DNA from: JAGQUL01 sp039811765
GTDB lineage: Bacteria > Actinomycetota > Thermoleophilia > Gaiellales > SKUG01
DNA: 22,419 nucleotides
Assembly: GCA_039811765.1 (NCBI GenBank)
Contig: JBDHZF010000035.1
Location: 1 to 22,419, forward strand
Direction of reading: 5' to 3'
Positions 6,664 through 14,449 of this stretch are shown one piece after another; position 1 is the stretch's first letter; the number at the start of each line of letters is the position of its first letter. The notes below the pieces were generated by a model. It ran no database searches and was not told the origin of the DNA. It worked only from the letters and a program-made list of their open reading frames with translations. The translations under genes and the position numbers were made by a program.

Positions 6664-7608
6664 ATGGCTACCGGCCGCAGGAAGATCACCGTCATCGGCG
6701 CCGGCAACGTCGGCGCCACCGCAGCGCAGCGACTCGCCGAGCGCGACTACGCCGACGTCGTCCTCGTGGACGTCGTGGAGGGCCTCGCCGAGGGCAAGGC
6801 GCTCGACATGAACAGCGCCGGCCCGGTCGTGGGCTACGAGCCCACCGTCACCGGGTCCACGGGCGACTACTCGCTCACCGCCGGCAGCGACGTGATCGTC
6901 ATCACGTCGGGCCTCGCGCGCAAGCCCGGCATGAGCCGCGACGACCTGCTCCTGAAGAACATGGAGATCGTCGGCTCGGTCACGAAGGCCGCCGCCGAGC
7001 AGTCCCCGGACGCCGTCATCGTCGTCGTCTCCAACCCGCTCGACGCGATGTGCCACGTGGCGCTCGACGCCTCCGGCTTCCCGTCCGAGCGCGTGGTCGG
7101 CATGGCCGGCGTGCTCGACTCCGCCCGCTTCCGCACGTTCCTCGCGTGGGAGCTCGGCGCGTCCGTGCGCGATGTCACCGGCTTCGTGATGGGCGGCCAC
7201 GGCGACACGATGGTTCCCGTCGTGTCCAACACCAACGTCGCCGGCATCCCCGTGACCGACCTGCTGCCGCAGGACCGCATCGACTCGATCGTGCAGCGCA
7301 CGCGCGACGGCGGTGCCGAGGTCGTGAAGCTGCTGAAGACCGGCTCGGCGTACTACGCCCCGAGCGCGGGCGCGGTGGAGATGGTCGACTCGATCGTCCT
7401 CGACCAGAAGCGCGTCCTGCCCTGCGCGGCGTACCTGACCGGCGAGTACGACGTGAACGGCCTGTACCTGGGCGTTCCCGTCACCCTCGGCCGCGCGGGC
7501 GTGGAGAAGATCCACGAGGTCTCGCTGACTGACGACGAGCGCGACCAGCTCGCCAACTCCGCCAGCGCGGTGCGCGAGCTCGTCGACGTGATGGCCGCCA
7601 AGGTCTGA
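6664..7608 (+). CDS. mdh: Malate dehydrogenase
   Basis: This 314-residue NAD-dependent enzyme oxidises malate to oxaloacetate in the TCA cycle. The lactate/malate dehydrogenase fold is shown by the Rossmann motif GAGNVG (12-17), with D36 at the end of the second strand selecting NAD. The mobile loop 'LARKPGMSRDD' holds substrate arginines R86 and R92, with R86 characteristic of malate rather than lactate dehydrogenase. 'VLDSARF' supplies D152 and R155, and 'GGHGDTMVP' the catalytic H179. The length and sequence resemble the LDH-like (MDH type 3) group. The ATG follows a clear AGGAG ribosome binding site. A strong hairpin lies just downstream. Confidence 0.95.
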   Translation: MATGRRKITVIGAGNVGATAAQRLAERDYADVVLVDVVEGLAEGKALDMNSAGPVVGYEPTVTGSTGDYSLTAGSDVIVITSGLARKPGMSRDDLLLKNMEIVGSVTKAAAEQSPDAVIVVVSNPLDAMCHVALDASGFPSERVVGMAGVLDSARFRTFLAWELGASVRDVTGFVMGGHGDTMVPVVSNTNVAGIPVTDLLPQDRIDSIVQRTRDGGAEVVKLLKTGSAYYAPSAGAVEMVDSIVLDQKRVLPCAAYLTGEYDVNGLYLGVPVTLGRAGVEKIHEVSLTDDERDQLANSASAVRELVDVMAAKV

Positions 7609-7635
7609 CGCGCGTCGCGACGCGCATCGGAATCG

Positions 7636-7663
7636 CGAGGGGCACCCCACGGGGTGCCCCTCG
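7636..7663. terminator. Bidirectional hairpin terminator between convergent genes
   Basis: CGAGGGGCACCCC (7636-7648) and GGGGTGCCCCTCG (7651-7663) form a perfect 13-bp inverted repeat. The formal loop is two bases, so the top pairs probably open. It lies 27 bp after the malate dehydrogenase stop and 24 bp from the stop of the convergent gene, so it may serve both. No T-tract follows in the plus direction, as is common in GC-rich actinobacteria. Confidence 0.8.
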
Positions 7664-7687
7664 TCGTTACGCGAGATGTGATGCGCC

Positions 7688-8143
7688 TCAGAGCTTCACG
7701 GTCTGCTTCCTGGGCGTGAACCGCAGGTTCCAGGTGTCGTCGACCAGTCCGACGAGCGCGGGGTTGAGCGACGTGACGCGCAGCGCCTTGGCGGCCGTGG
7801 ACTCGTTGAACCGCTCGTAGTACGGCCAGCTGGTCGGGACCTCGGGCGAGATCCGGTGCTCGGTGCCGTGCAGGACGAAGCGCGCGCCGTCGCGAACGAT
7901 CGCCACGGCCGGCATCTCGTGCTGCGACAGCTGCTTGGCCGCTGTGAGTGCCTCGTCGACGGTGGCGTAGCCGAGCCGGTCGCCGACCTTCCAGGCGGCG
8001 TAGATCGTCTCGCTCAACTCGTCCTTGAAGTAGCTCTCGCGCTCGCGCGTGACGTACTTGAACAGGGGGTCGTGCTCGGCGACGCGCGGGATGGGCGCCT
8101 TGGTTGCCGCAGCCGCGGCGGTAGTGGTGAGCGTGACCTGCAT
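7688..8143 (-). CDS. Conserved-looking protein of unknown function
   Basis: I do not recognise this 151-residue soluble protein. After an Ala/Thr-rich start (1-15) it has a mixed charged segment 'VAEHDPLFKYVTRERESYFKDELSETIYAAWKVGDRLGY' (21-59), an alternating strand/helix region, and an aromatic stretch 'PTSWPYYERFN' (103-113). It ends with basic 'RFTPRKQTVKL'. There is no signal peptide or membrane segment. The ATG at 8143 is preferred over upstream in-frame starts because a GGAAGGA ribosome binding site lies just before it. TAGACT (8187-8192, minus strand) is a possible -10, and TCCGA/TCGGA (8164-8178) forms a small inverted repeat in the leader. Codon usage matches its neighbours. Confidence 0.75.
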   Translation of the reverse strand: MQVTLTTTAAAAATKAPIPRVAEHDPLFKYVTRERESYFKDELSETIYAAWKVGDRLGYATVDEALTAAKQLSQHEMPAVAIVRDGARFVLHGTEHRISPEVPTSWPYYERFNESTAAKALRVTSLNPALVGLVDDTWNLRFTPRKQTVKL

Positions 8144-8333
8144 CGTGGATCCTTCCGTGGATGTCCGATCGTTTCGGATCTCGGAGTCTACCACCGGTGC
8201 TCCGAGGCTTGCAGCAGTGCGCGGTCCCGCGCGACGGGACGGCCGTACCCGGTTCGCCACTGCACCGAGGCGGGTAGGTGGGAGGGAGCAGCAGGTGCCG
8301 GCACGATGCCGGCGCGCGAGATCCGGAGGCCCC

Positions 8334-8696
8334 GTGAAGTCAACAAGCGAAGTCCAGGCGCGTTGGTATGCGACCCGCACGATCCCGATGCCGGACGGAG
8401 ACGAGCGCGGCGTGGAGTCGGTGCTGATCTGGATCGAGCACCGCCCCGAGGACGGCTCCTGGGCCGTGGGGCGCGCGTCGGATCTCACCCAGCGCGAGTT
8501 CGCCGAGCCGCGCGAGCACGACTACGTCTTCTCCGGCTTCGAGATCGACGACGCGCTGGATGCGGCCAACGGTGCGCTCGAGGACGACGTGACCGCCTCC
8601 GAGCAGGACGGCATCGACGCGGACTGCGCGCCGTTCCTGCGCAAGGAGCTCGAGTCTCCGCTGGCCGAGTGGTTCTGGGGTCGACGGAAGGCCTGA
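8334..8696 (+). CDS. Small acidic protein of unknown function, coupled to an alcohol dehydrogenase
   Basis: This acidic 120-residue protein has no family I can name. It looks globular and soluble: 'VQARWYATRTIPMPDGDERGVESVLIWIEHRPEDGSWAVGRAS' suggests a beta-sheet half, followed by a helical, strongly acidic half with 'DALDAANGALEDDVTASEQDG' and a final 'PLAEWFWGRRKA'. The start is taken as GTG at 8334 with GGAGG four bases before it, a slightly tight spacing. No better start is visible in frame nearby. Its TGA shares one base with the ATG of the next gene (TGATG at 8694-8698), so it is cotranscribed with the iron-type alcohol dehydrogenase and may act with it. Confidence 0.7.
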   Translation: MKSTSEVQARWYATRTIPMPDGDERGVESVLIWIEHRPEDGSWAVGRASDLTQREFAEPREHDYVFSGFEIDDALDAANGALEDDVTASEQDGIDADCAPFLRKELESPLAEWFWGRRKA

Positions 8697-9961
8697 TGCC
8701 GGACCACGGCGCGATCGTCGCGGAGTTCCACGCCGGCGCGACCACGCACGTGGTGGCGGGCAGCGGCATGGTCGATCGAGTCGGGCGCTGGACGGAAGGA
8801 TACGGCCAGCGCGTGCTCGTCATCGTTGGCGAGCAACACGCGCGTGCGAGTGGACTGCTCGCGCGCGTCGAGGCGGCGTTGGTCGAATCGCGACTCGACG
8901 TGACGCTGCTGGAGGGCATCGGTCCGAATCCAAGCGTCGCGGCGATCGACGCGGGTGCGATGCTCGCGCGCGCGCAGCGAAGCGACGTGATCGTCGCGCT
9001 TGGCGCCGGCAGCGTCATCGATGCCGCGAAAGCGATCGCGACGTCGGTTGGCAGCTCGCGCGTTCGCAGTTTCGCCGATCATCTCTCCGGTCGCCGATCG
9101 GCGGATTTGCTCGTGGACGGGGCGCTGCCCGTGATCGCGATTCCCACGCTGCCCGGTTCGGGCAGCGAGACCAACGGCACGAGCGTGATCACCGACGACG
9201 AGACGGGCCGCAAGCTCAGCGCGCACTCCGATCTCGCGGCGCCGCGCATCGCGCTGCTCGACCCAGTCCTGCTGGTGGACGCGCCGTCAGCGCTGCTCGG
9301 ACCAGGGTTGATGGACGGGTTGTGCCATGCGGTCGAGGCAACGCTCTCGTCGCGTGCGACGATCGCCTCCGACGCGCTTGCCGAGGTTGCGATTCGAACG
9401 TTGGTTCGCGAAGGCAAGCTGCCGGTGGACGCGAAAGCCGAGCCGCAGCAGCGTCTCGAATCGCTCATGCGCGCCTGGTGGGCGACTAATCTGGCCGGTC
9501 AGGCGCTGACGCTCGCTGGCAGCATCGTCACCCATCCGCTCGCGCATCCTGTTTCGGCGCGGCTCGACGCGCGCCACGGCGAAGCGGTCGCGGCGATCGA
9601 GGGTGCGGTGATCGCGACGCTCGCCGATCGCATCGCCGAGACGCCGAACCTCGTGCGACTCGCTTCGTGGCTCGACGTGCGTGGCGCGAGCAAGCCGGGT
9701 GTGGCGATCCAGGGGGTGCTCGCCAAGCTCGCTCGCATGGCCACGAACCTGCAGGTGCGCCGCTCCCTTGCGGAACTCGGCGTGGACGAGCACGCCGTTC
9801 CCGTGCTCGTGCGCGACGCGCGCGTGTCTGGTTCGCGTGGCCTCGCCAACTCACCCGGCGGCGAACCCGATCCGGACGTGCTCCTGCGCATTCTCGACCT
9901 CGCCCGCCACGTCGGCCCAGCCACTCCGGCCAAGCAACTGCTCGAGCTCGCCGCGCAGTGA
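8696..9961 (+). CDS. Iron-containing (group III) alcohol dehydrogenase
   Basis: This 421-residue NAD(P)-dependent dehydrogenase of the iron-containing alcohol dehydrogenase family would interconvert an alcohol and an aldehyde or ketone. The nucleotide loop 'ALGAGSVIDAAKA' (101-113) corresponds to the family GGGSxxD motif, and 'PTLPGSGSETNGTSVI' (150-165) to the conserved second motif. The divalent metal ligands D207 and H211 ('GLMDGLCHAVEA'), H280 or H284 ('THPLAHP') and H294 ('RHGEA') are all present, so it should be active. The substrate is unknown; related enzymes act on butanol, lactaldehyde, 1,3-propanediol or maleylacetate. It overlaps the small acidic protein gene by one base. A terminator hairpin follows 24 bases after the stop. 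Confidence 0.9.
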   Translation: MPDHGAIVAEFHAGATTHVVAGSGMVDRVGRWTEGYGQRVLVIVGEQHARASGLLARVEAALVESRLDVTLLEGIGPNPSVAAIDAGAMLARAQRSDVIVALGAGSVIDAAKAIATSVGSSRVRSFADHLSGRRSADLLVDGALPVIAIPTLPGSGSETNGTSVITDDETGRKLSAHSDLAAPRIALLDPVLLVDAPSALLGPGLMDGLCHAVEATLSSRATIASDALAEVAIRTLVREGKLPVDAKAEPQQRLESLMRAWWATNLAGQALTLAGSIVTHPLAHPVSARLDARHGEAVAAIEGAVIATLADRIAETPNLVRLASWLDVRGASKPGVAIQGVLAKLARMATNLQVRRSLAELGVDEHAVPVLVRDARVSGSRGLANSPGGEPDPDVLLRILDLARHVGPATPAKQLLELAAQ

Positions 9962-9985
9962 CGCGCAGTGGGCCCGGAAGATGCC

Positions 9986-10021
9986 GCGACCCCCGTCGGT
10001 TGCCCTTCCGACGGGGGTCGC
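9986..10021. terminator. Hairpin terminator between convergent genes
   Basis: GCGACCCCCGTCGG (9986-9999) and CCGACGGGGGTCGC (10008-10021) are perfectly complementary, giving a 14-bp GC-rich stem with an 8-base loop TTGCCCTT. It ends the alcohol dehydrogenase operon and could stop the convergent zinc-ribbon gene as well. No U-tract follows. Confidence 0.85.
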
Positions 10022-10049
10022 TGCTGCCCATGTGGTTCAAATCGCTGGT

Positions 10050-10265
10050 TCAGGACGATTCGACCGGTTCGACGTCGCCAACGGTGGCGGGTCGAACGAA
10101 TCCGTAGTACTCCATCATCGCGAGGCTCCGTCGCCAGCCGCAGAAGAAGCAGACGTAGGCGCGGTTGGGATCCGGTTCGGAGAGCATCTCCGCCTCGATC
10201 TCCATCTCGCAGTGGGGGCACAGCCAACGCAGCGGCATGCCCTGCTGGATCACTTTGAAGCTCAT
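10050..10265 (-). CDS. Small zinc-ribbon protein
   Basis: This 71-residue protein has two CxxC knuckles, C16-P-H-C19 in 'WLCPHCEMEIEAE' and C39-F-F-C42 in 'YVCFFCGWRR', nineteen residues apart, which should bind one structural zinc. The family is not recognised. Such small ribbons may bind nucleic acid or act as a protein-protein adaptor, and no function can be assigned. The ATG at 10265 follows an AAGGA ribosome binding site by nine bases. It is divergent from the flagellin gene across a 386-bp gap. Confidence 0.75.
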   Translation of the reverse strand: MSFKVIQQGMPLRWLCPHCEMEIEAEMLSEPDPNRAYVCFFCGWRRSLAMMEYYGFVRPATVGDVEPVESS

Positions 10266-10467
10266 TCGTTCGTATCCTTGGGGGGTTGGGGGAATCCGTT
10301 CCTGCCGAGCGGTGGGGAGTGCTCAGCGGCTACACATCGAACGTACGACAGGCATTGCGTGTTGGCAAGACCAAGTTGGGGATTCGCAAGAACCACGGTT
10401 TCATGCGGGTTTTCCTAGGTTCGCCGCCTACCCTCGCGGCGCACTCCTGCTTTTTGGTCATATCCTC
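10266..10467. other. Non-coding stretch before the flagellin promoter
   Basis: No gene is supported in these 200 bases. They contain a G-run (10279-10291, interrupted by TT) near the zinc-ribbon gene's start. A short hairpin CGCCGC/GCGGCG (10422-10427 and 10436-10441) is followed, ten bases later, by five Ts. This could be a weak terminator or the end of a small RNA, but no promoter or gene for it was found. Confidence 0.3.
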
Positions 10468-10495
10468 TAAAGAGTTTGCAGAAGTGTGCCGATGA
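10468..10495 (+). promoter_or_regulatory. Sigma-28 (FliA/SigD-type) flagellar promoter
   Basis: TAAA at 10468-10471, then 16 bases, then GCCGATGA at 10488-10495 closely matches the flagellar sigma-28 consensus (TAAA, 15 bases, GCCGATAA). Transcription would start near 10502 and give a leader of about 150 bases before the flagellin ATG. It implies the genome encodes a FliA/SigD-type sigma factor, not present in this window. Confidence 0.7.
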
Positions 10496-10651
10496 TCGGT
10501 TTGCGAGCCCATGGGTGGTCGCTCGCGAATGACACAAATGGCGCACGACCCAGGGTGGGGTGTGCGCGGCATGGAAACAGCCGAACAGGGTTCGCGTCGA
10601 GCACGCTCGACGCCTCGCTCCCCTCGGCCGATCACGGAGGACGGTCCCGCT

Positions 10652-11476
10652 ATGGGTCTACGCATCAACAACAACATCGATGCCTTCAACGCGCATCGAA
10701 GCCTCTCTCGCAACGCGTCCGCGCTCAGCAAGTCGATGGAGAAGCTCTCGTCGGGCTTCCGCATCAACCGCGCCGCGGACGACGCTGCGGGCCTTGGCAT
10801 CTCCGAGCGCATGCGCGGCCAGATCAGTGGCTTGGCGCAGGCGCAGCGCAACGCGGAGGACGGCATCTCGTACTCGAACACCGCCGACGGCGCGTTGGAC
10901 GAGATCCAGAGCATGCTGCAGCGCATCCGCGAGCTGGCGGTGCAGTCCAGCAACGGCACGAATGACACGAACGCTCGCGTGGCGATCGCGACCGAGGCGC
11001 AGGCGCTCGGCGCGGAGATCACGCGCACGATCACGTCAACGCAGTGGAACGGCGTGGCGATCCTCAACGGCGCGGCCGCGCTCACGCTCCAGGTGGGCGC
11101 CAACGCCGGCGACACGATGTCGATCGCGTCCGTGAACGCCACCACGGTGATGACCACGCTCAACCTCGCCACGCAGATGCCGATCGCGGGCACCGCGCCG
11201 CCGGCCACCGCGCTCACCGCGATCGACACCGCGATTACGTCGATCTCGACGATGCGCAGCACGTTCGGCGCTGTCTCCAACCGGCTCGAGCACACGATCA
11301 GCGCGCTCGGCATCGCGCAGGAGAACGTGATGGCCGCCGAGAGCCGGATCCGCGACGTGGACATGGCAGACGAGATGGCCAACATGACACGCCTGCAGAT
11401 CCTGCAGGAGAGCGGCGTGGCGATGCTCGCGCAGGCGAACACGCAGCAGAGCTCCGTGCTCAAGCTGCTCAGCTGA
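10652..11476 (+). CDS. fliC: Flagellin, filament protein
   Basis: This 274-residue flagellin is the subunit exported to build the flagellar filament. The conserved N-terminal D0/D1 coiled-coil region (1-140) is typical, 'LRINNNIDAFNAHRSLSRNASALSKSMEKLSSGFRINRAADDAAGL', and so is the C-terminal one (about 190-274), with 'NRLEHTISALGIAQENVMAAESRIRDVDMADEMANMTRLQILQESGVAMLAQAN' and the final 'VLKLLS'. Only about 50 residues separate them, so the surface domains D2/D3 are absent and the filament would be thin and smooth. The ATG at 10652 is chosen because GGAGG lies at 10636-10640 and homology starts there, although the frame is open further upstream. A sigma-28 promoter precedes it and a long hairpin follows. 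No other flagellar gene is nearby. Confidence 0.95.
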   Translation: MGLRINNNIDAFNAHRSLSRNASALSKSMEKLSSGFRINRAADDAAGLGISERMRGQISGLAQAQRNAEDGISYSNTADGALDEIQSMLQRIRELAVQSSNGTNDTNARVAIATEAQALGAEITRTITSTQWNGVAILNGAAALTLQVGANAGDTMSIASVNATTVMTTLNLATQMPIAGTAPPATALTAIDTAITSISTMRSTFGAVSNRLEHTISALGIAQENVMAAESRIRDVDMADEMANMTRLQILQESGVAMLAQANTQQSSVLKLLS

Positions 11477-11512
11477 TCCTCGCGATCGGTTTCGACAAGA
11501 CAACCGCTGCTT

Positions 11513-11571
11513 CGGCGCGGAGGAGGCGAACAGCGCCACGCGCGCATCCGGGGTTCGCCGCCTCCGCGCCG
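11513..11571 (+). terminator. Long hairpin terminator after flagellin
   Basis: CGGCGCGGAGGAGGCGAA (11513-11530) pairs with TTCGCCGCCTCCGCGCCG (11554-11571), with 17 of 18 positions complementary across a 23-base loop. It lies 37 bases past the flagellin stop and just before the acylase promoter, so it should isolate the highly expressed flagellin transcript. There is no U-tail. Confidence 0.8.
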
Positions 11572-11593
11572 GAGTCTTCCATGGATCGGGCGA

Positions 11594-11605
11594 TATGCTC
11601 GGCGC
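11594..11605 (+). promoter_or_regulatory. Leaderless -10 of the acylase gene
   Basis: TATGCT at 11594-11599 lies exactly six bases before the ATG at 11606, with no room for a ribosome binding site. The same hexamer and spacing occur before the second vapB. Confidence 0.45.
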
Positions 11606-14146
11606 ATGTCACGAACGAAGACCACCGTCGGCATCGGCTTGTCGGCGATCGCGAGCATCGGCGCAGCCGTCTACATGTCCGGGCGGCGAGCAGTCCCAAG
11701 CTGGAGCGGCACCGTGTCGCTGCGCATGCTCGACGCCCCCGCCGAGGTGCTGCGCGACGAGTGGGGCATCCCGGCGGTGTTCGCGCGATCGAGCGCCGAC
11801 GCGTACCGGATCCAAGGCTATCTGCACGCCACAGATCGGCCATTCCAGATCGACATGATCCGGCGAGTGGGCACGGGCCGCCTCGCCGAGCTCGTGGGCG
11901 ACGCGGGAATCGCATCCGATCGACTGGTGCGCACGCTTGGGTTCGCGCAGCATGTCGAGGCGGAGTGGGAGCAGTTGGACGATGACTCGCGCGCCGCGCT
12001 TGAAGCGTTCGCCGAGGGCGTGAACGCCGGCTTCGCGCGCGTGCGTCGGCGCACGCCGCTCGAGTACCGTCTGCTGCGCACGCGCCCGGACGCGTGGCGT
12101 CCACAGGAATCGCTCGTGATGTCGCGCCTCATGGCGCTCGGGCTGTGCGGCAACTGGGAGAGCGAGCTCGCGCGCGGCGAACTGATCGCGCGCTTCGGAA
12201 CTGACGTGGTCGACGCGATCGAATCCGGCGACCACGTGCGCGCATGGCCCGCGCAACTCGAGGAGACGGTGCTCGGCGAACTCGTCGCCGCGATTCGCGA
12301 AGCAAGCGACTTCGGCGGGTCCGGCGGCATCGGCTCCAACAACTGGGTGATCGGACCGCGCCGCACCCGCAGCGGCGGCGCGCTGCTCGCCAACGATCCG
12401 CACCTCGACTTGCAGATGCCGAGCGTGTGGTACGAGCAGCGTCTCAGCGGAGGCGATCTCGACGTGCGCGGCTTCACGTTCCCGGGCGTTCCCGGCGTGG
12501 TGCTCGGCCATAACGGCCGCATTGCGTGGGGGTTCACGAACTCGTCGATCGACGTGCAGGACTGCTACGTGGAGTCGCTCGACGATTCGGGCACGCGATA
12601 TCGCGACGTCGGCGGGGACTGGCGCGAGCTGGAGGTTCGCACCGAACGGATTCGCGTGAAGGGCGGCGACGACGTCGAGCACGTGGTGCGTAGCACGCGC
12701 CGCGGGCCGATCATCACGGACGTCGCGACGAGCACGCACATCAGCGACCCAGTCTCCCTTCGTTGGGACGCGATCCGCCCGGGGCGCTCGGCGCAGGCGG
12801 TGTGGAGGCTCAACCGAGCAGACGACTGGGATTCGTTTCGCGACGCATGCCGCGGCTGGCGCGTGCCTGCGCAGAACGTGGTGTACGCCGACACGAGCGG
12901 CAACATCGGCTACCAGCACATAGGCGAGGTGCCGATCCGCGCCGAGGGCAACGACGGCAGCGTGCCGCGACGCGGCGACGACCCGGCCGGCGAGTGGACG
13001 GGAACGATCCCGTTCGAGGATCTGCCGTTCGCGTACAACCCCACGAGCTCGCGAATCGTCACCGCGAACGACCGCCTCGTTGGCGACGACTATCCGTACT
13101 TCCTGAGCCGCGAATGGATGAACGGGTATCGCGGCGAGCGCATCCGCACGCTGATCGACGGGATCGAACGCCACGCGGTCGGCGACCAGGTGCGCATCCA
13201 AACTGACGTGCATTCAATCCCTGGCATGCGCATGCGTGGGCTGATCGAGCGGCTCGATCCCTCCCCTCGCTCGAGCGACGGCGCGGAGGTGCTGCGCCAG
13301 CTGCTCGCGTGGGACGGCGAGCTGCGCGCCGCGGACGATCAGGCGATCGCGTGGCGGCTGCTGCAGCGAGCAGTGCAAGACGAGGCGTTCGGGTTCCTCG
13401 GCGAGCTGATGCCGCGGTATCTCGGTTACAGCCGCAGCGGCGTCAACGGATTCTGGGCGATGTTCGGTCGGTCCACGCCACGGATTCTGGACGCGATCGA
13501 CAGCGACGACCGCACGATCTTGCGGGCCGCGGCGGCCGTGGTGGAGCGTCGCGCCGCTGGCGAGTCGCAGCTGCCCGAGCCGCTCGAGGGATGGACGCCG
13601 CACGAGGACTGGCGCTCGCTGCTGGGCGCCGCGCTCGATCGCGCCGGGCGTTGGTACTCCGGCGCGGAGGATTCGGAGGCGTTCGGCAGCGCTCGCGCGC
13701 TGCCGAATCCGAGCGGTGTGACGCGCGCGGGGCGAGCCGCTGCCGCGACGATCGCCGATCGCATCGAGGAGCGGTTGCCTGCGCGCAGGCGACTGCACCG
13801 ACTGCGGCTTCGGCACCCGCTCGGGGGCGTTCCGGGACTCTCGCGCATCGCCAATCGCGGGCCGTTCTCGGTGCCCGGCGATCCAGACACCGTGTGGCAG
13901 ACATCGCAGTTCAACAACCCGCTGAACGATCACGCGCTCGTCGGGCCGGGGCATCGACATGTGGTGGATCTCGCCGATCCCGATCGCAGCGTCGCGGTGC
14001 TGTGCGGCGGCCAGAGCGGGCACCCTGCGAGTCCGCACTACGCCGATCAGGTGTCGATGTGGCGGCGAGGCGAGGTGCGACCCGCGCCGTTCACGCGCGA
14101 CGCGATCGAGCGCGCCGTTCGATACCGTCAGCGTTTCGTGCGCTGA
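11606..14146 (+). CDS. Penicillin acylase family Ntn-hydrolase
   Basis: This 846-residue precursor of the penicillin/N-acyl-homoserine-lactone acylase family is probably exported and self-cleaving. Residues 1-25 look like a signal peptide or membrane anchor, with early Arg/Lys then a hydrophobic run. The alpha-chain part shows 'VLRDEWGIPAVFARSSADAYRIQGYLHATDRPFQIDMIRR', a classic family opening. The nucleophile is S244 in 'GIGSNNWVIG', so cleavage between G243 and S244 would expose the N-terminal serine of the beta chain. N263-D264 in 'LLANDPHLDLQMPSVWYE', 'FPGVPGVVLGHNGRIAWGFTN' and 'RIVTANDRLVGD' are further conserved beta-chain motifs. The substrate may be an acyl-homoserine lactone, a beta-lactam side chain or another amide, and the sequence does not decide. 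It has its own leaderless-type promoter. Confidence 0.92.
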   Translation: MSRTKTTVGIGLSAIASIGAAVYMSGRRAVPSWSGTVSLRMLDAPAEVLRDEWGIPAVFARSSADAYRIQGYLHATDRPFQIDMIRRVGTGRLAELVGDAGIASDRLVRTLGFAQHVEAEWEQLDDDSRAALEAFAEGVNAGFARVRRRTPLEYRLLRTRPDAWRPQESLVMSRLMALGLCGNWESELARGELIARFGTDVVDAIESGDHVRAWPAQLEETVLGELVAAIREASDFGGSGGIGSNNWVIGPRRTRSGGALLANDPHLDLQMPSVWYEQRLSGGDLDVRGFTFPGVPGVVLGHNGRIAWGFTNSSIDVQDCYVESLDDSGTRYRDVGGDWRELEVRTERIRVKGGDDVEHVVRSTRRGPIITDVATSTHISDPVSLRWDAIRPGRSAQAVWRLNRADDWDSFRDACRGWRVPAQNVVYADTSGNIGYQHIGEVPIRAEGNDGSVPRRGDDPAGEWTGTIPFEDLPFAYNPTSSRIVTANDRLVGDDYPYFLSREWMNGYRGERIRTLIDGIERHAVGDQVRIQTDVHSIPGMRMRGLIERLDPSPRSSDGAEVLRQLLAWDGELRAADDQAIAWRLLQRAVQDEAFGFLGELMPRYLGYSRSGVNGFWAMFGRSTPRILDAIDSDDRTILRAAAAVVERRAAGESQLPEPLEGWTPHEDWRSLLGAALDRAGRWYSGAEDSEAFGSARALPNPSGVTRAGRAAAATIADRIEERLPARRRLHRLRLRHPLGGVPGLSRIANRGPFSVPGDPDTVWQTSQFNNPLNDHALVGPGHRHVVDLADPDRSVAVLCGGQSGHPASPHYADQVSMWRRGEVRPAPFTRDAIERAVRYRQRFVR

Positions 14147-14302
14147 TCAGCGCGCCAAGCCGAGCCGAACGAGCACGCGCGCGAGCAGCTCGTGCATGCG
14201 CGGGATCGTCACCGTGCGTGACATCGAGGCCCAGTCGCGCCGCCGCGCGTTGCGTGGGCGACGGCGGGGATCGAGCGATTCTGCGGGTCGGGATTCGTGC
14301 AT
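14147..14302 (-). CDS. Possible small arginine-rich protein, convergent with the acylase gene
   Basis: A 51-codon frame on the minus strand fills half of the 303-bp gap between the acylase and ftsH genes. It reads 'MHESRPAESLDPRRRPRNARRRDWASMSRTVTIPRMHELLARVLVRLGLAR': an Arg-rich first half, then a likely amphipathic helix. Its codons use mostly G or C in the third position (CTC, GTG, CGC, ATC), as the real genes here do. Its stop is back to back with the acylase stop in the palindrome TGATCA (14144-14149). A shorter form starting at the ATG of 'MSRTVTIPR' is possible. No ribosome binding site is clear. The frame is also open far upstream, antisense to ftsH, so chance is a serious alternative. 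The rest of the gap (14303-14449) shows nothing definite. Confidence 0.35.
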   Translation of the reverse strand: MHESRPAESLDPRRRPRNARRRDWASMSRTVTIPRMHELLARVLVRLGLAR

Positions 14303-14449
14303 CGTGGGCCTCGCGCGTGGGGAGCGTTCCTCTCCGTTGTATCCCGTTCGCGAGCGGTTATGTCTCGGGCCGTGGATGTTCTTGGCAGGGTTCGGTTGCA
14401 GTGTTTCCAGCGTGCCCGCGGCAGGGTCAAGTGGTTCGGGGGCGGTCCG

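Noticed and set aside
10422..10455. Hairpin plus T5 as an intrinsic terminator of a small RNA
   Set aside because: The stem is only six pairs, the T-run is ten bases away, and no promoter or upstream gene explains it.
10511..10651. An N-terminal extension of flagellin beginning at 10511
   Set aside because: The extension lacks flagellin homology, starts just after the predicted transcription start, and a good GGAGG site favours the ATG at 10652.
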